From JBQTKD01 sp963703165 (GTDB lineage: Bacteria; Actinomycetota; Actinomycetes; Sporichthyales; Sporichthyaceae), in NCBI GenBank assembly GCA_963703165.1, contig OY969798.1, positions 5,132,241 to 5,196,240 on the forward strand: a stretch of DNA of 64,000 nucleotides, in the 5' to 3' direction. A program made the translations under genes and the position numbers. The first letter of the stretch is position 1. The number at the start of each line of letters is the position of its first letter. The notes under the pieces were generated by a model. That model saw only the letters and a list, made by a program, of their open reading frames with translations. It searched no databases and was not told the DNA's origin. Positions 19,944 to 29,158 of the stretch are shown here, piece by piece.

Positions 19944-21360
19944 ATGACGACGATCGACTACACCGAACGCATTCCGAACAACGTCGACCTGGCCTCGGAC
20001 CGCAAGCTGCAGCGTGCGCTGGAGTCCTGGCAGCCGAAGTTCCTCGAATGGTGGGGCGAGATGGGTCCCGCGCTGCCCACCGAGGACGTCTACCTGCGCA
20101 CCGCGGTCGACGTCGGCAAGGAGGGCTGGGCCCACTTCGGTCACGTCGCGCTGCCGGAGTACCGCTGGGGAATCTTCCTGTCCGAGCGGGACAACGACCG
20201 CAAGATCGCCTTCGGCGAGCACAAGGGCCAGGACGCCTGGCAGCAGGTGCCCGGCGAGTACCGCGCCGACCTGCAGCGCCTGATCGTGATCCAGGGCGAC
20301 ACCGAGCCCGCGTCCGTCGAGCAGCAGCGTCGCCTGGGACTGACCGCCCCGTCGCTCTACGACCTGCGCAACCTGTTCCAGGTCAACGTCGAGGAGGGCC
20401 GTCACCTCTGGGCGATGGTGTACCTGCTGCACGCCTACTTCGGCCGTGAGGGCCGCGACGAGGCCGAGTCGCTGCTGCTGCGCAACTCCGGCTCGGAGGA
20501 CGCCCCGCGCATTCTGGGTGCCTTCAACGAGGAGACCCCGGACTGGCTCTCGTTCTACATGTTCACCTACTTCACCGACCGGGACGGCAAGTACCAGCTC
20601 GGGACGTTGAAGGAGAGCGCCTTCGACCCGCTCTCGCGCACCTGCGAGTTCATGCTGAAGGAGGAGGCGCATCACATGATGGTGGGCACCACCGGCGTGG
20701 ATCGCGTGGTCACCCGCACCGTGGAGCTCATGAAGGAGCACGACACCGAGGACATCGCGCAAGCACGGCGGCGTTGCGCTCGACGTCCTCCAGAAGTACA
20801 TCAACTTCCACTACAGCGTCTCGCTCGACCTGTTCGGCGGGGACACCTCCACCAACGTGGCGAACTACTACACCGCGGGCCTCAAGGGGCGGTGGATGGA
20901 GGAGCGCCGCAAGGACGACCACCAGCTCCGGGACCAGTCCGTGATGATCCCGTTCATCGAGGGCGACACCCTGGTGGAGAAGGAGATCGCCGCGCTGACC
21001 GGGCTGAACGTCGACCTGCGCAACGAATACATCGCCGACTGCGGCAACGGCGTCAAGCGATGGAACTCGATCCTTTCCGACGCCGGCATCGACACGACGT
21101 TCGCCCTGCCCAACGTCGGCTTCAACCGCGCCGTCGGTACGTTCTCGGGGAACCGCATCACCCCGGAGGGCAAGGTCGTCTCGCAGGACGTGTGGGACGC
21201 GTCGGTCGAGAAGTACCTGCCGACCGAGGACGACAAGGCGCACGTCATGTCGCTGATGCAGCCCGTCTACGAGCCCGGCAAGATTGCGAGCTGGGTGGCC
21301 CCGCCGAAGGCCGGCATCAACGGCCAGCCGTTCGATTACGAGTACGTCCACCTGGCCTAG
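19944..21360 (+). CDS. boxB: Benzoyl-CoA 2,3-epoxidase subunit B (frameshift near 20761)
   Basis: BoxB is the diiron epoxidase that converts benzoyl-CoA to 2,3-epoxybenzoyl-CoA. The first frame runs from the ATG at 19944 through diiron-type helices (VNVEEGRHLWAM, EFMLKEEAHHMM) to EDIAQ. The next frame then continues with GGVALDVLQKYINFHYSVSL and runs to 21360, ending PFDYEYVHLA. Removing one base in GCGCAAGCAC at about 20761 restores one protein of the normal length of about 470 aa. The residues on both sides are well conserved, so this is either a sequencing indel or a very recent mutation. The reductase partner BoxA is not in the window. Confidence 0.93.
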
Positions 21361-21385
21361 TTCGACCTAGCCGAAGGGACGCCGC

Positions 21386-22939
21386 GTGGCCCGACGCGAG
21401 CTCTTCAACGCCAGTAAGTACCTGATTGACCGTCAGGTCGAAGCCGGCAACGGCGATCGGCCTGCCGTCATAGGTCCAGCCGGGACGCGGACCTACGCGC
21501 AGCTCGCCGCCGCGGTGCACACCGCGGCGGCGGGCCTGCGGTCGTTCGGGCTACGGCCCGAGGAACGCATCGTCCTGTTCAGCGCCGACCGCGAGGAACT
21601 GCTCGTCGCCTTCCTCGCCGCCATGCGCATCGGTGCCGTCCCGGTCCCGGTGTCCACCATGTACAAGGACACCGAGATCGCGGAGCTGCTCGCGGACTCC
21701 CGCGCCCGGGCCGTGTTCACTTCGCCGGAGTTCGTCGACACCGCACGTTCGGCGCTCGCGTTGGCCGGACAGGTCCCTCTGATCCGCACCGACGACTGCC
21801 CGGGCGTCGAACTCTCATGGTCGCAACTTCTCGCCGCGGGGGAGGGCGGGGACGCGTCGGTCTTCCCGACCTGGGCCGAGTCGCCCGCGCTGTGGCTCTA
21901 CACCTCCGGCACGACGGGCGTGCCCAAGGCCGCGATGCACCGGCACGGCAGCGTGCAGTTCGTCGCCGAGACCTACGGCGAGCAGGTCCTCGGGATCACC
22001 CCGGACGACCGTTGCCTGTCGGTCGCGAAGCTGTTCTTCGCCTACGGGCTCGGCAACTCCGCGCTGTTCCCGCTCTCCGTAGGCGCGTGCACGATCCTCG
22101 AGCCCGCCCGGCCGACGCCGGACGTCATCCACGAAGCGTTGCGCAAGCACCGCCCGACGCTGTTCTTCGGCGTACCCACCTTCTACGCCGCGGTGCTCAC
22201 GGCCGACCTGCCGGTGGAAGCGTTCGAGTCGGTGCGGTTGTGCGCCTCGGCCGGTGAACCGCTACCGGCAGAGTTGTACAAGCGTTTCACCGAGCGCTTC
22301 GGCGTCGACATCATCGATGGCATCGGCTCCACCGAGGCGCTGCACATCTTCCTGTCCAACCGGCCCGGTGAGGTCCGTCCCGGGACGACCGGTGTCCCCG
22401 TCCCCGGCTACGACATGCGCCTGGTCGACGACGAGGGCGCCGAGGTTCCGCAAGGAACGCCCGGGCACCTGCAGATCCGCGGCGGTTCACTGACCACCGG
22501 GTACTGGTGCCGCACCGACACGACCCGGGTCGCGTTCGTCGGCGAGTGGATGCGCACGGGGGACACCTACGTGCAGGACGCCGACGGCTACTACGCCTGC
22601 CTGGGTCGCTCCAACGACATGATCAAGGCGGGCGGGATCTGGGTCTCGCCCGGCGAGGTCGAGGCGTGCCTCCTGCAGCAGCCGGGCGTCGCGATGGCCG
22701 CCGTCGTCGCGGTGCCGGACGCCGACGGTCTCGACAAGCCGGTCGCCTGCGTCATCGCCGCCCCCGGCGTCACCCTGGATCCCGAGGTGCTCATTGCCGC
22801 CTGCCGGGATTCGCTCGCCGCGTTCAAGCGGCCCCGGCACGTGCTGATCCTGGAGACCCTTCCGCAGACGGCCACGGGCAAGGTGAAACGCTTCGAGGTG
22901 AGGACGATCGCCCGCGAACTCCTGGAGCAGAAGGCCTGA
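21386..22939 (+). CDS. Benzoate-CoA ligase
   Basis: 517 aa, adenylate-forming enzyme. Motifs: P-loop LYTSGTTGVPKAAMH, LFFAYGLGNSALFPLSVGA (characteristic of benzoate-CoA ligases), IGSTEALHIFLSN, the hinge CLGRSNDMIKAGG and the catalytic Lys in TATGKVKRFEVR. It activates benzoate or a close analogue with ATP and CoA, feeding BoxB. The start is GTG at 21386 with AAGGGACG upstream, 26 bp after the boxB stop. Its stop overlaps the amidohydrolase start (TGATG). Confidence 0.92.
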   Translation: MARRELFNASKYLIDRQVEAGNGDRPAVIGPAGTRTYAQLAAAVHTAAAGLRSFGLRPEERIVLFSADREELLVAFLAAMRIGAVPVPVSTMYKDTEIAELLADSRARAVFTSPEFVDTARSALALAGQVPLIRTDDCPGVELSWSQLLAAGEGGDASVFPTWAESPALWLYTSGTTGVPKAAMHRHGSVQFVAETYGEQVLGITPDDRCLSVAKLFFAYGLGNSALFPLSVGACTILEPARPTPDVIHEALRKHRPTLFFGVPTFYAAVLTADLPVEAFESVRLCASAGEPLPAELYKRFTERFGVDIIDGIGSTEALHIFLSNRPGEVRPGTTGVPVPGYDMRLVDDEGAEVPQGTPGHLQIRGGSLTTGYWCRTDTTRVAFVGEWMRTGDTYVQDADGYYACLGRSNDMIKAGGIWVSPGEVEACLLQQPGVAMAAVVAVPDADGLDKPVACVIAAPGVTLDPEVLIAACRDSLAAFKRPRHVLILETLPQTATGKVKRFEVRTIARELLEQKA

Positions 22940-23808
22940 TGCTTGACGGACGGTTGCTGGTAGACGCGCATGTCCACGCGCCGCGGCTGAGCACGCTGAC
23001 CTCGGCCTGGCTGGACTGGGCGCAGGAGTTCGGCAAGGCGAACCCGTGGCCGGACCTCTTCAGCGCTGACGGCGCCCCGATCCCGGAGCGGATGGACGCG
23101 CACTTCGCGGAGCAGGGCGTCGACGCGGTGCTGCTGTTCGCGGAGTACAGCCCGAAGGCCACCGGCATCCAACCCGTCGAGGACTATCTGCCGCTGATCG
23201 AGCACAACCCGCGCCGGTTCCGCCTCGTGGGCAACGTCAACCCGCACCTGCACCACCCCATCGACGAGGAGGTCGCCCGGCAGGCCGACCTCGGTGCGGT
23301 CGCCCTGAAGCTGCACCCGGTGCACGCCGGCTTCCCGATCAACGATCCGATGCTCTACCCGGCGTACCAGGCCTGCCGTGAACTCGGCCTACCCGTTGTC
23401 ATCCACTGCGGCACGAGCACTTTCCCCGGCAGCCAGAGCAAGTACGCCGACCCGGTCCTGCTCGACGACGTCCTGCGGCACTTCCCCGACGTCAATTTCG
23501 TGCTTGCCCACGGTGGCCGTGGCTGGTGGTACGACGCCGCCGCGTTCCTGGCGATGTCCCGGGACAACGTCTGGATCGAACTGTCCGGACTTCCCCCGTC
23601 CCGGCTCGCGGACTACTACGCCAAGTACGACCTACGACGCCTCGCGAAGAAGTTCATCTTCGGCACCGACTGGCCCGGGATGCCGGGCGTCGCCCGCAAC
23701 GCCCGGGCGGTCGCATCGTTGGGCTGGGACGAAGAGACACTGGCCGATGTGTGGGCGGGCAACGCGATGCGCGTCTACCGCGGCCTGGATGACTTGAAGG
23801 GATCCTGA
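22939..23808 (+). CDS. Amidohydrolase-2 family TIM-barrel hydrolase/decarboxylase
   Basis: 289 aa. Metal-site motifs of the amidohydrolase_2 family are visible: DAHVHAP at residues 9-15, VVIHCGTST, LAHGGRGWWYD and FGTDWPGMPG. The family includes ACMSD-type decarboxylases and lactone hydrolases in aromatic degradation. It begins in a TGATG overlap with benzoate-CoA ligase, so it belongs to the box operon; it may hydrolyse or salvage a pathway side product. The exact substrate cannot be read. Confidence 0.82.
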   Translation: MLDGRLLVDAHVHAPRLSTLTSAWLDWAQEFGKANPWPDLFSADGAPIPERMDAHFAEQGVDAVLLFAEYSPKATGIQPVEDYLPLIEHNPRRFRLVGNVNPHLHHPIDEEVARQADLGAVALKLHPVHAGFPINDPMLYPAYQACRELGLPVVIHCGTSTFPGSQSKYADPVLLDDVLRHFPDVNFVLAHGGRGWWYDAAAFLAMSRDNVWIELSGLPPSRLADYYAKYDLRRLAKKFIFGTDWPGMPGVARNARAVASLGWDEETLADVWAGNAMRVYRGLDDLKGS

Positions 23809-23812
23809 CTGC

Positions 23813-24340
23813 ATGGCGATCTATGCCCTCGGCGACCTCGTGCCGACGATCGACCCGACCGCCTACGTGCACCCCGACGCCGTCGTCATCGGCAACGTGA
23901 CGCTCGGGCCCGGTGCCTCGGTGTGGCCGAGCGCCGTGCTGCGTGGGGACCACGGGGCGATCAGGATCGGGGCCCGCACCTCGATCCAGGACGGCTCGAT
24001 CCTGCATACGACGGAGCACTGGCCGACGATCGTCGGCGCCGAGTGCGTCGTCGGACACCTCGTGCACCTGGAGGGCTGCGTCGTCGGCGACCGGGTGCTC
24101 GTCGGCTCTGGCTCGATCATGCTGAACCGCTCCAGCGCCGGGGACCGTTCGATCATCGGTGCCGCGGCCCTGGTGCCCGAGGACTTCGAGGTCCCCACCG
24201 GCCACCTGGCGCTCGGGGTGCCGTGCAAACTGCGGCAGATCCCCGATCCCGCCCTGGCCGACACATGGATCGACTACGGCGTGGACTGGTACTGCAGCAA
24301 CGCGGCGCACTTCGCGAAGGAACTGCGACGCCTGGATTGA
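23813..24340 (+). CDS. Gamma-carbonic-anhydrase-like hexapeptide protein (PaaY-like)
   Basis: 175 aa made of left-handed beta-helix hexapeptide repeats (VVIGNVTLGPGASVWPSAVL, IRIGARTSIQDGSILHT) with metal-type His in GHLVHLEGC. PaaY and CaiE belong to this family; PaaY hydrolyses stalled oxepin-CoA or ring-1,2-dihydroxy CoA thioesters in phenylacetate catabolism. Last gene of the box operon here, 4 bp after the amidohydrolase. A detoxifying thioesterase role in the box pathway is an inference; carbonic anhydrase activity is the alternative. Confidence 0.82.
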   Translation: MAIYALGDLVPTIDPTAYVHPDAVVIGNVTLGPGASVWPSAVLRGDHGAIRIGARTSIQDGSILHTTEHWPTIVGAECVVGHLVHLEGCVVGDRVLVGSGSIMLNRSSAGDRSIIGAAALVPEDFEVPTGHLALGVPCKLRQIPDPALADTWIDYGVDWYCSNAAHFAKELRRLD

Positions 24341-24595
24341 GTGCCGATGTCGGCCGGGCCGGAAGATCTTCCGCTGCGTCGGCGAGACACGAAAAGGATC
24401 ACTGGAAGCCAACGCGCGGACGGCCTCACGCGACGGTGACCGGTGGTACAGCCGATTCCTGTGGTGCTGATAACCGGCTAAGAAAACCGTGGGAAGCGCG
24501 TCGCCTTAGGGATTTTCTCAAGGTTTCGAGTAACCATGGACTCACGTCGCAGTCATCGGATCCGTTCCAGCGTCCGGATCTGATGCAGCGGCGGT

Positions 24596-24684
24596 GCCGC
24601 CCCGGAAGCCTCCTTCCTTCTCGCGGCGCACGCGATCGCTGAGCGCGTGCGCTACGCCTGGGAAGCCGGGGCGGCTTTCGTTTT
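24596..24684 (+). terminator. Long branched hairpin followed by a T-rich run
   Basis: Outer arms GCCGCCCCGG (24596-24605) and CCGGGGCGGC (24666-24675) enclose an inner stem CGCACGCG / CGCGTGCG; TTTCGTTTT follows directly. This is a good intrinsic terminator for the box operon. The branched 80-nt shape would also suit a small structured RNA. Confidence 0.6.
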
Positions 24685-24724
24685 CCCGGGCGCCCTGCCG
24701 CGCCCCGCGGCCACCACATTTCTA

Positions 24725-24833
24725 GGGACGTCGTCCCCTACAGCAACATGTCAGCCCGAGTACCGGCTGACATGTTGCTGTAGCGGCTGACATGCGCGCC
24801 CGGGCCGACCGTCGGTCTTAGGGATGTCGTGCC
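24725..24833. repeat. Composite palindrome, copy 1
   Basis: GGGACGTCGTCCC (24725-24737) is followed by perfect 19-bp arms CTACAGCAACATGTCAGCC (24738-24756) and GGCTGACATGTTGCTGTAG (24765-24783), a third CGGCTGACATG at 24784-24794, and a near copy of the first palindrome, GGGATGTCGTGCC, at 24821-24833. The layout (GGGAyGTCrTCCC, TGTCAGCC, GGCTGACA, GGGATG) is repeated at 26594-26679. Confidence 0.75.
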
Positions 24834-24859
24834 TCACGATGTGCCCTGCGCGGAGGTGC

Positions 24860-25507
24860 TCAGGAACCCGCGGCGGTGCGATGGATGCGGGACTCCACGC
24901 CCTCGGGGTCGCGGGCGACGATCTCCTGTCCCAGGAACTGGGCGATGATGCCGTCGAAGAGTTGCGTGGCGTCGTCGGCCTGCGGGTCGACGAGATGCAG
25001 CAGGCCGAACCCGACGGCCAGCGCGACGAAGGCTCGCGCGGAACGGTCGTCCGCCTGGCCGCCGACGGCCCGCAGGCCGGTCTGGGTCGCGCGGCGGTAG
25101 GTGGCCAGCGCCTCCCGGGCGGGCTCCGCGAGCTCGGGGGCGCGCTTGGCGTTGACCAGGACCTCGTAGAAGGCCAGACGACGTGCCTCGTCGAGTTGCA
25201 TGACGCGCTCCGCGAAGGACGTGGCGATGTCGGCGGGGGACAGGAACGCGGCGATCTCCGGACTGATCTCCGGGATCTCCATCTCCTCGGCCCGGTTGCG
25301 CACGAAGCGGGTGAGCGCCTCGGCAACCAATTCGCCGATCGAGGAGAAGTAGTAGCTGGCGGTGGCCAGGGGAACACCCGCGGCCTCGGTAACCGTGCGG
25401 TGCGTGGTGCCGGCGAGGCCCTCGCGTCCGACGACCTCGACGGCGGCCTCGAGCAGCGCGTCGCGGCGGGGCTGTGCCTTCGGGGCGCGGGTCAGCGAGC
25501 GCGGCAT
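24860..25507 (-). CDS. TetR family transcriptional regulator
   Basis: 215 aa. TetR HTH at residues of about 15 to 60 (ALLEAAVEVVGREGLAGTTH, then VTEAAGVPLATASYYFSS), with a helical ligand domain after it. The start is ATG at 25507, with AAAGGTG seven bases upstream, rather than an upstream in-frame start at 25549. It is divergent from the secreted lipase gene and stands between the box and paa operons, so it could regulate the lipase, itself or either operon. The ligand is unknown. Confidence 0.85.
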   Translation of the reverse strand: MPRSLTRAPKAQPRRDALLEAAVEVVGREGLAGTTHRTVTEAAGVPLATASYYFSSIGELVAEALTRFVRNRAEEMEIPEISPEIAAFLSPADIATSFAERVMQLDEARRLAFYEVLVNAKRAPELAEPAREALATYRRATQTGLRAVGGQADDRSARAFVALAVGFGLLHLVDPQADDATQLFDGIIAQFLGQEIVARDPEGVESRIHRTAAGS

Positions 25508-25659
25508 CCGATCACCTTTCGTCGGGCCCCAACAGCGGCCGAACAACATTCTGGCACAACTTTCTTGGAAACTCTTCTAGCCTTTTGTCCGATTTGCTGG
25601 TTCGCTGAGCGGGCGCTGATCAAACGGCGCACTCTGGTCCCGAAGAGGAGGAACACCCC

Positions 25660-26517
25660 ATGCGCTCTGTTCGTGGTCTCGCCGCCGCAGCCGCTTCCCT
25701 CGCCGTGCTCGTCGGCACGCTCGCCGTCCCGGGTTCGTCCGCCCAGGCGTCCGACAACCTGAAGACCACGGACACGATCGCCGGGATCATCCCCGAGCCC
25801 GACCTGCCCGAACTGAACGACCCGAACTGCAAGCTGACCCCGTCGCACCCGCGGCCCGTCGTGCTCGTGCACGGTCTGGGCGCGACCGCGCGGGAGAACT
25901 GGAACTTCTTCGCCCCGTTCCTGGCCGCCGAGGGCTACTGCGTCTTCGCCCGTACCTACGGTCAGCACGAGTTCTGGCCCGGCCGCGGCGGCATCAAGCC
26001 GATGGAGACCTCCGCGAACCAGCTCAGCCAGTTCGTCGACCTGGTGATGAAGGCGACCGGGGCCGAGCAGGTCGACATGGTCGGGCACTCCGAGGGCGGC
26101 ATCATGCCGCGCTACTACCTGAAGTTCCTCGAGGGCTCGAAGAAGGTCCGTAGCTACGTCGCGTGGGCCCCGCCGAGCCACGGCACGGACCTGTCCGGCT
26201 TCGCCGCCATCCGGCACATGTTCCCGGGCTGGCAGTCGCAGATGTCGCCGTTCTGCGGCTCCTGCCCGCAGTTCATGCCCGACTCGGACTTCATCCGCAC
26301 GCTCAACGCGGGCGACGAGACCCCGGGCACAACGAAGTACACCGTCATCGCGACCAAGTACGACCAGGCCGTCACCCCGGTCTCGACCAGCTTCCTCAAG
26401 GGCGCGAAGAACATCCTGCTGCAGGACATCGACCCGGCGAACTACGTCGAGCACGTGGGCATGGCCTGGGACGCACTGACCTTCCAGCTCACCCTGAGCG
26501 CGCTCAACAAGAGCTGA
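25660..26517 (+). CDS. Secreted triacylglycerol lipase / esterase
   Basis: 285 aa. The N-terminal signal peptide (about residues 1-30) ends near SSAQAS, so the enzyme is exported. Alpha/beta hydrolase motifs: oxyanion-hole VVLVHGLGATARENW, nucleophile Ser in MVGHSEGG, an Asp in IATKYDQAVTP and a C-terminal His in VEHVGMAWD. It resembles actinobacterial and Propionibacterium-type extracellular lipases. An SD-like GAGGAGG precedes the ATG. It is divergent from the TetR gene, which may control it. Confidence 0.88.
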   Translation: MRSVRGLAAAAASLAVLVGTLAVPGSSAQASDNLKTTDTIAGIIPEPDLPELNDPNCKLTPSHPRPVVLVHGLGATARENWNFFAPFLAAEGYCVFARTYGQHEFWPGRGGIKPMETSANQLSQFVDLVMKATGAEQVDMVGHSEGGIMPRYYLKFLEGSKKVRSYVAWAPPSHGTDLSGFAAIRHMFPGWQSQMSPFCGSCPQFMPDSDFIRTLNAGDETPGTTKYTVIATKYDQAVTPVSTSFLKGAKNILLQDIDPANYVEHVGMAWDALTFQLTLSALNKS

Positions 26518-26593
26518 TCCTCCGCACCTGACGCGAGCGTCGGGCGGCCCCACGGGGGTCGGCCGGCGCTTCGTTGCGTGCGGGCAGCGGAAT

Positions 26594-26679
26594 TCTGTAC
26601 GGGATGTCATCCCGTAGCCCTGCTTGTCAGCCCGTCCGGGGGCTGACAAGGGCGTGTGCGGGATGACATCCCGTACAGA
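26594..26679. repeat. Composite palindrome, copy 2, upstream of paaA
   Basis: Outer arms 26594-26614 and 26659-26679 are perfect 21-bp complements, each containing the odd-centred palindrome CGGGATG-N-CATCCCG. Nested inside are 11-bp arms CTTGTCAGCCC (26623-26633) and GGGCTGACAAG (26640-26650). The same arrangement is present at 24725-24833. It lies 49 bp before the paaA start, so it may be an operator array or may terminate the lipase transcript. Confidence 0.8.
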
Positions 26680-26696
26680 GAGCGGTACGCTGTCAA

Positions 26697-26712
26697 CCGA
26701 ACGTTCGTTCGG
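26697..26712. promoter_or_regulatory. TetR-type operator candidate before paaA
   Basis: CCGAAC-GTTC-GTTCGG: 6-bp perfect inverted repeat with a 4-nt spacer, 15 bp before the paaA start codon. This layout is typical of TetR-family repressor sites; the TetR gene at 30713 at the end of the same operon is the natural candidate. Confidence 0.5.
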
Positions 26713-26727
26713 GGACAGGAGACGTCG

Positions 26728-27662
26728 GTGTCGAAGTCGTTCGAGGAACTGGTCGCGGCTGATGAGCGCATCGAGCCGCGGGATGAGATGCCCGAGGCGT
26801 ACCGGGCGACGTTGATCCGCCAGATCGCGCAGCACGCGCACTCGGAGATCATCGGCATGCAGCCGGAGGGCTACTGGGTCGCCAAGGCCCCGTCGCTGCG
26901 GCGCAAGGCGATCCTGCTGGCCAAGGTGCAGGACGAGGCCGGCCACGGGCTCTACCTCTACGGCGCCGCGGAGACCCTCGGGGTCGACCGCGCGGACCTG
27001 CTCGACAGGCTGCACACCGGCAAGCAGAAGTACTCGACGATCTTCAACTACCCCGCGCCGACCTGGGCCGACGTCGGGGTCATCGGGTGGCTCGTCGACG
27101 GGGCCGCGATCGTCAACCAGGTCCCGCTGTGCCGCTGCTCCTACGGTCCGTACGCCCGGGCGATGATCCGCGTCTGCAAGGAGGAGTCCTTCCACCAGCG
27201 CCAGGGCGTGGAACTGCTGCTCGCGCTGGCCAACGGGACCGACCGCGCAGAAGCAGATGGCGCAGGAGGCCGTGAACCGTTGGTGGTGGCCGTCGCTGAT
27301 GATGTTCGGCCCGCCGGACGCCGCGTCGAAGAACTCCGCGCAGTCCATGGCGTGGGGCATCAAGCGCAACTCCAACGACGAACTGCGCCAACGCTTCGTG
27401 GACATGACGGTCCCTCAGGCCAAGGCGATCGGCGTGACGCTGCCCGACCCGGACCTGAAGTGGAACGAGGAGCGCGGGCCGGCACGACTTCGGCGAGATC
27501 GACTGGGAGGAGTTCTCCCGCGTCGTCGCCGGTGACGGGTACTGCAACGCCGAACGGATGGAACGTCGCCGCGGTGCCCACGAGGAAGGCGCCTGGGTGC
27601 GCGAGGCCGCCACGGCCTACGCCGCCAAGCAGGCAGCCAAGGCCCGGGCAGGTGCGGCATGA
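26728..27662 (+). CDS. paaA: Phenylacetyl-CoA epoxidase subunit A (two frameshifts)
   Basis: PaaA is the catalytic diiron subunit that epoxidises phenylacetyl-CoA. Frame 1 runs from the GTG at 26728 (AGGAG upstream) with AKVQDEAGHGLYLYGAAE and RVCKEESFHQRQG, the diiron ligands. One extra base near 27244 moves the sequence to a second frame (MAQEAVNRWWWPSLMMFGPP, KRNSNDELRQRFVDM). Another extra G near 27477 moves it to a third, HDFGEIDWEEFSRVVAGDG to the stop at 27662. With both removed it is one normal PaaA of about 310 aa. Its stop overlaps the paaB ATG. Sequencing errors in G/C runs are the simplest explanation. Confidence 0.93.
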
Positions 27663-27940
27663 ACGGCTGGCCCCTGTGGGAGGTGTTCGTCCGGGCGCGG
27701 CGCGGGCTGCAGCACTCGCACGTCGGCAGCCTGCACGCCCCCGACGCGCCGATGGCGCTGCGCAACGCGCGGGACCTGTTCACCCGCCGCGCGGAGGGTG
27801 TCTCGATCTGGGTCGTCCCGGCCGCGGAGATCACCGCCTCGAGCCCGGAGGAGAAGGACTCGTTCTTCGAGCCGGCCGGCGACAAGGTCTACCGCCACCC
27901 GACCTTCTACGACCTGCCCGCGGACCTGGAGCACCTGTGA
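27659..27940 (+). CDS. paaB: Phenylacetyl-CoA epoxidase subunit B
   Basis: 93 aa, the normal PaaB size. It begins WPLWEVFVRARRGLQHSHVG, continues LRNARDLFTRRAEGVSIWVV and ends near YRHPTFYDLP, all family-typical. PaaB bridges PaaAC modules in the epoxidase complex. ATGA overlap with paaA and GTGA overlap with paaC show tight co-translation. Confidence 0.95.
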   Translation: MNGWPLWEVFVRARRGLQHSHVGSLHAPDAPMALRNARDLFTRRAEGVSIWVVPAAEITASSPEEKDSFFEPAGDKVYRHPTFYDLPADLEHL

Positions 27941-28679
27941 TCGCGGTCGCGGAGTACGCGCTCTGGTTGGGGGACGACGCCCTCATCCGGTCGCAGCGGC
28001 TGAGCCACTGGTTGACCCGAGCGCCGGAACTCGAGGAGGAGGTGGCGCTGGCCAACATCGCCCTCGACCTGCTCGGGCAGGCCCGGTTGTTGTTGACCTA
28101 CGCCGGGTCTTTCGACGGCAGCGACGAGGACGCGATGGCCTACCGGCGCTCGCCGAGGAGTACCGCTGCGTGCACCTCGCCGAGCGCATCGACACCGACT
28201 TCGCCGTGGGCATCGCGCGCCAGTTGGCCTTCTCCGCCTACCAGTACGCGCTGTGGGAGTCCCTGATCGACTCCCGCGACGAGACCATCTCCGGGGTCGC
28301 CGGCAAGGCGATCAAGGAGGTCGACTACCACCTCGACCACGCCGTCCAGTGGACGTTGCGCCTCGGCGACGGGACTGAGTTCTCGCACCGACGCATGCAG
28401 GCCGGGCTGACCGAGGTATGGCCGGACGTGCCGGAGCTGTTCGTCCCGGCGCCGGAACTCGATGACGTCGTCGCCGCCGGGATCGCCGTCGACCCAGCGA
28501 GCTTGGCCGGGGCCTTCGAGGCGCGCGTCCACCCGGTGCTGCACGAGGCCGGGCTGGCGCTGCCTGCCGTCCCGGCCGCGCCAGGCGGTGGTCGGCACGG
28601 GGTCCGTACGCCCGAGTTCGCCGAGATGCACGCGGAACTGACGGAGCTTCACCTCGCGCACCCGGGAGCGTCCTGGTGA
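27937..28679 (+). CDS. paaC: Phenylacetyl-CoA epoxidase subunit C (one frameshift)
   Basis: PaaC is the structural, PaaA-like subunit of the epoxidase. The frame starts at GTG 27937 (IAVAEYALWLGDDALIRSQR, then EEEVALANIALDLLGQARLL) and breaks near 28146. The next frame carries AEEYRCVHLAERIDTDFAVG, AIKEVDYHLDHAVQWTLRLG and runs to 28679. Adding one G in CCGGCGCT restores YRALAEEY and a protein of about 247 aa. This again looks like a base lost from a G run. The stop overlaps the paaD ATG. Confidence 0.92.
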
Positions 28680-29158
28680 GCGCCACCTTGGAGCAGGTCC
28701 GCGCCGCGGTCGCCGCCGTACCGGACCCGGAACTGCCCGCGCTGAGCATCGCCGACCTCGGCATCCTGCGCGAGGTCAGCCTCGACGGTGACCGGTTCGT
28801 GGTCACCGTCACCCCGACCTACTCCGGCTGCCCCGCGCTGGACGCCATCCGGGCCGACGTCACCGCCGCCGCGGCCGCCGTCGGTGCCGACGACGTCGAG
28901 GTCCGCACTGTCCTCGCCCCGGCCTGGACCACCGACTGGATGAGCGAGGCGGGCAAGCAGGCTCTGGCCGAGTACGGCATCGCACCGCCCGGCCGGCGCA
29001 AGGCCGGCGGGACGATCGCGCTGACCTTGTCCGTGCGCTGCCCGCAATGCGGCAGTCCCGACACCCACGAGACATCCCGTTTCTCCGCGACAGCCTGCCA
29101 ATCCCTGTGGACCTGCCATTCCTGCCGGGAACCCTTCACCCACTTCAAGGCGCACTGA
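28676..29158 (+). CDS. paaD: PaaD, assembly protein of the phenylacetyl-CoA epoxidase
   Basis: 160 aa. MIP18/DUF59 domain at residues 5-90 (VPDPELPALSIADLGILREV, TPTYSGCPALD), followed by a C-terminal zinc/iron ribbon with CPQC...CHSC. PaaD is needed for Fe-S or metal maturation of the complex. It overlaps paaC (ATGA) and paaE (TGATG). Confidence 0.94.
   Translation: MSATLEQVRAAVAAVPDPELPALSIADLGILREVSLDGDRFVVTVTPTYSGCPALDAIRADVTAAAAAVGADDVEVRTVLAPAWTTDWMSEAGKQALAEYGIAPPGRRKAGGTIALTLSVRCPQCGSPDTHETSRFSATACQSLWTCHSCREPFTHFKAH

Larger units (their letters stand above)
24341..24859. other. 519-bp convergent intergenic region with nested inverted repeats
   Basis: It lies between the convergent PaaY-like and TetR genes. 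I find no credible coding frame. The first 250 bp hold nothing I recognise. The rest carries a large structured hairpin (24596-24684) and a 19-bp inverted repeat with flanking partial copies (24725-24833), listed separately. Confidence 0.6.

Noticed and set aside
24426..24719. 97-aa Arg-rich frame on the minus strand in the convergent gap
   Set aside because: No SD, no family, and it covers the branched hairpin; looks like chance in GC-rich DNA.
25492..27405. 637-aa frame on the minus strand across lipase and paaA
   Set aside because: It is antisense to two well-supported genes and shows no family motif.
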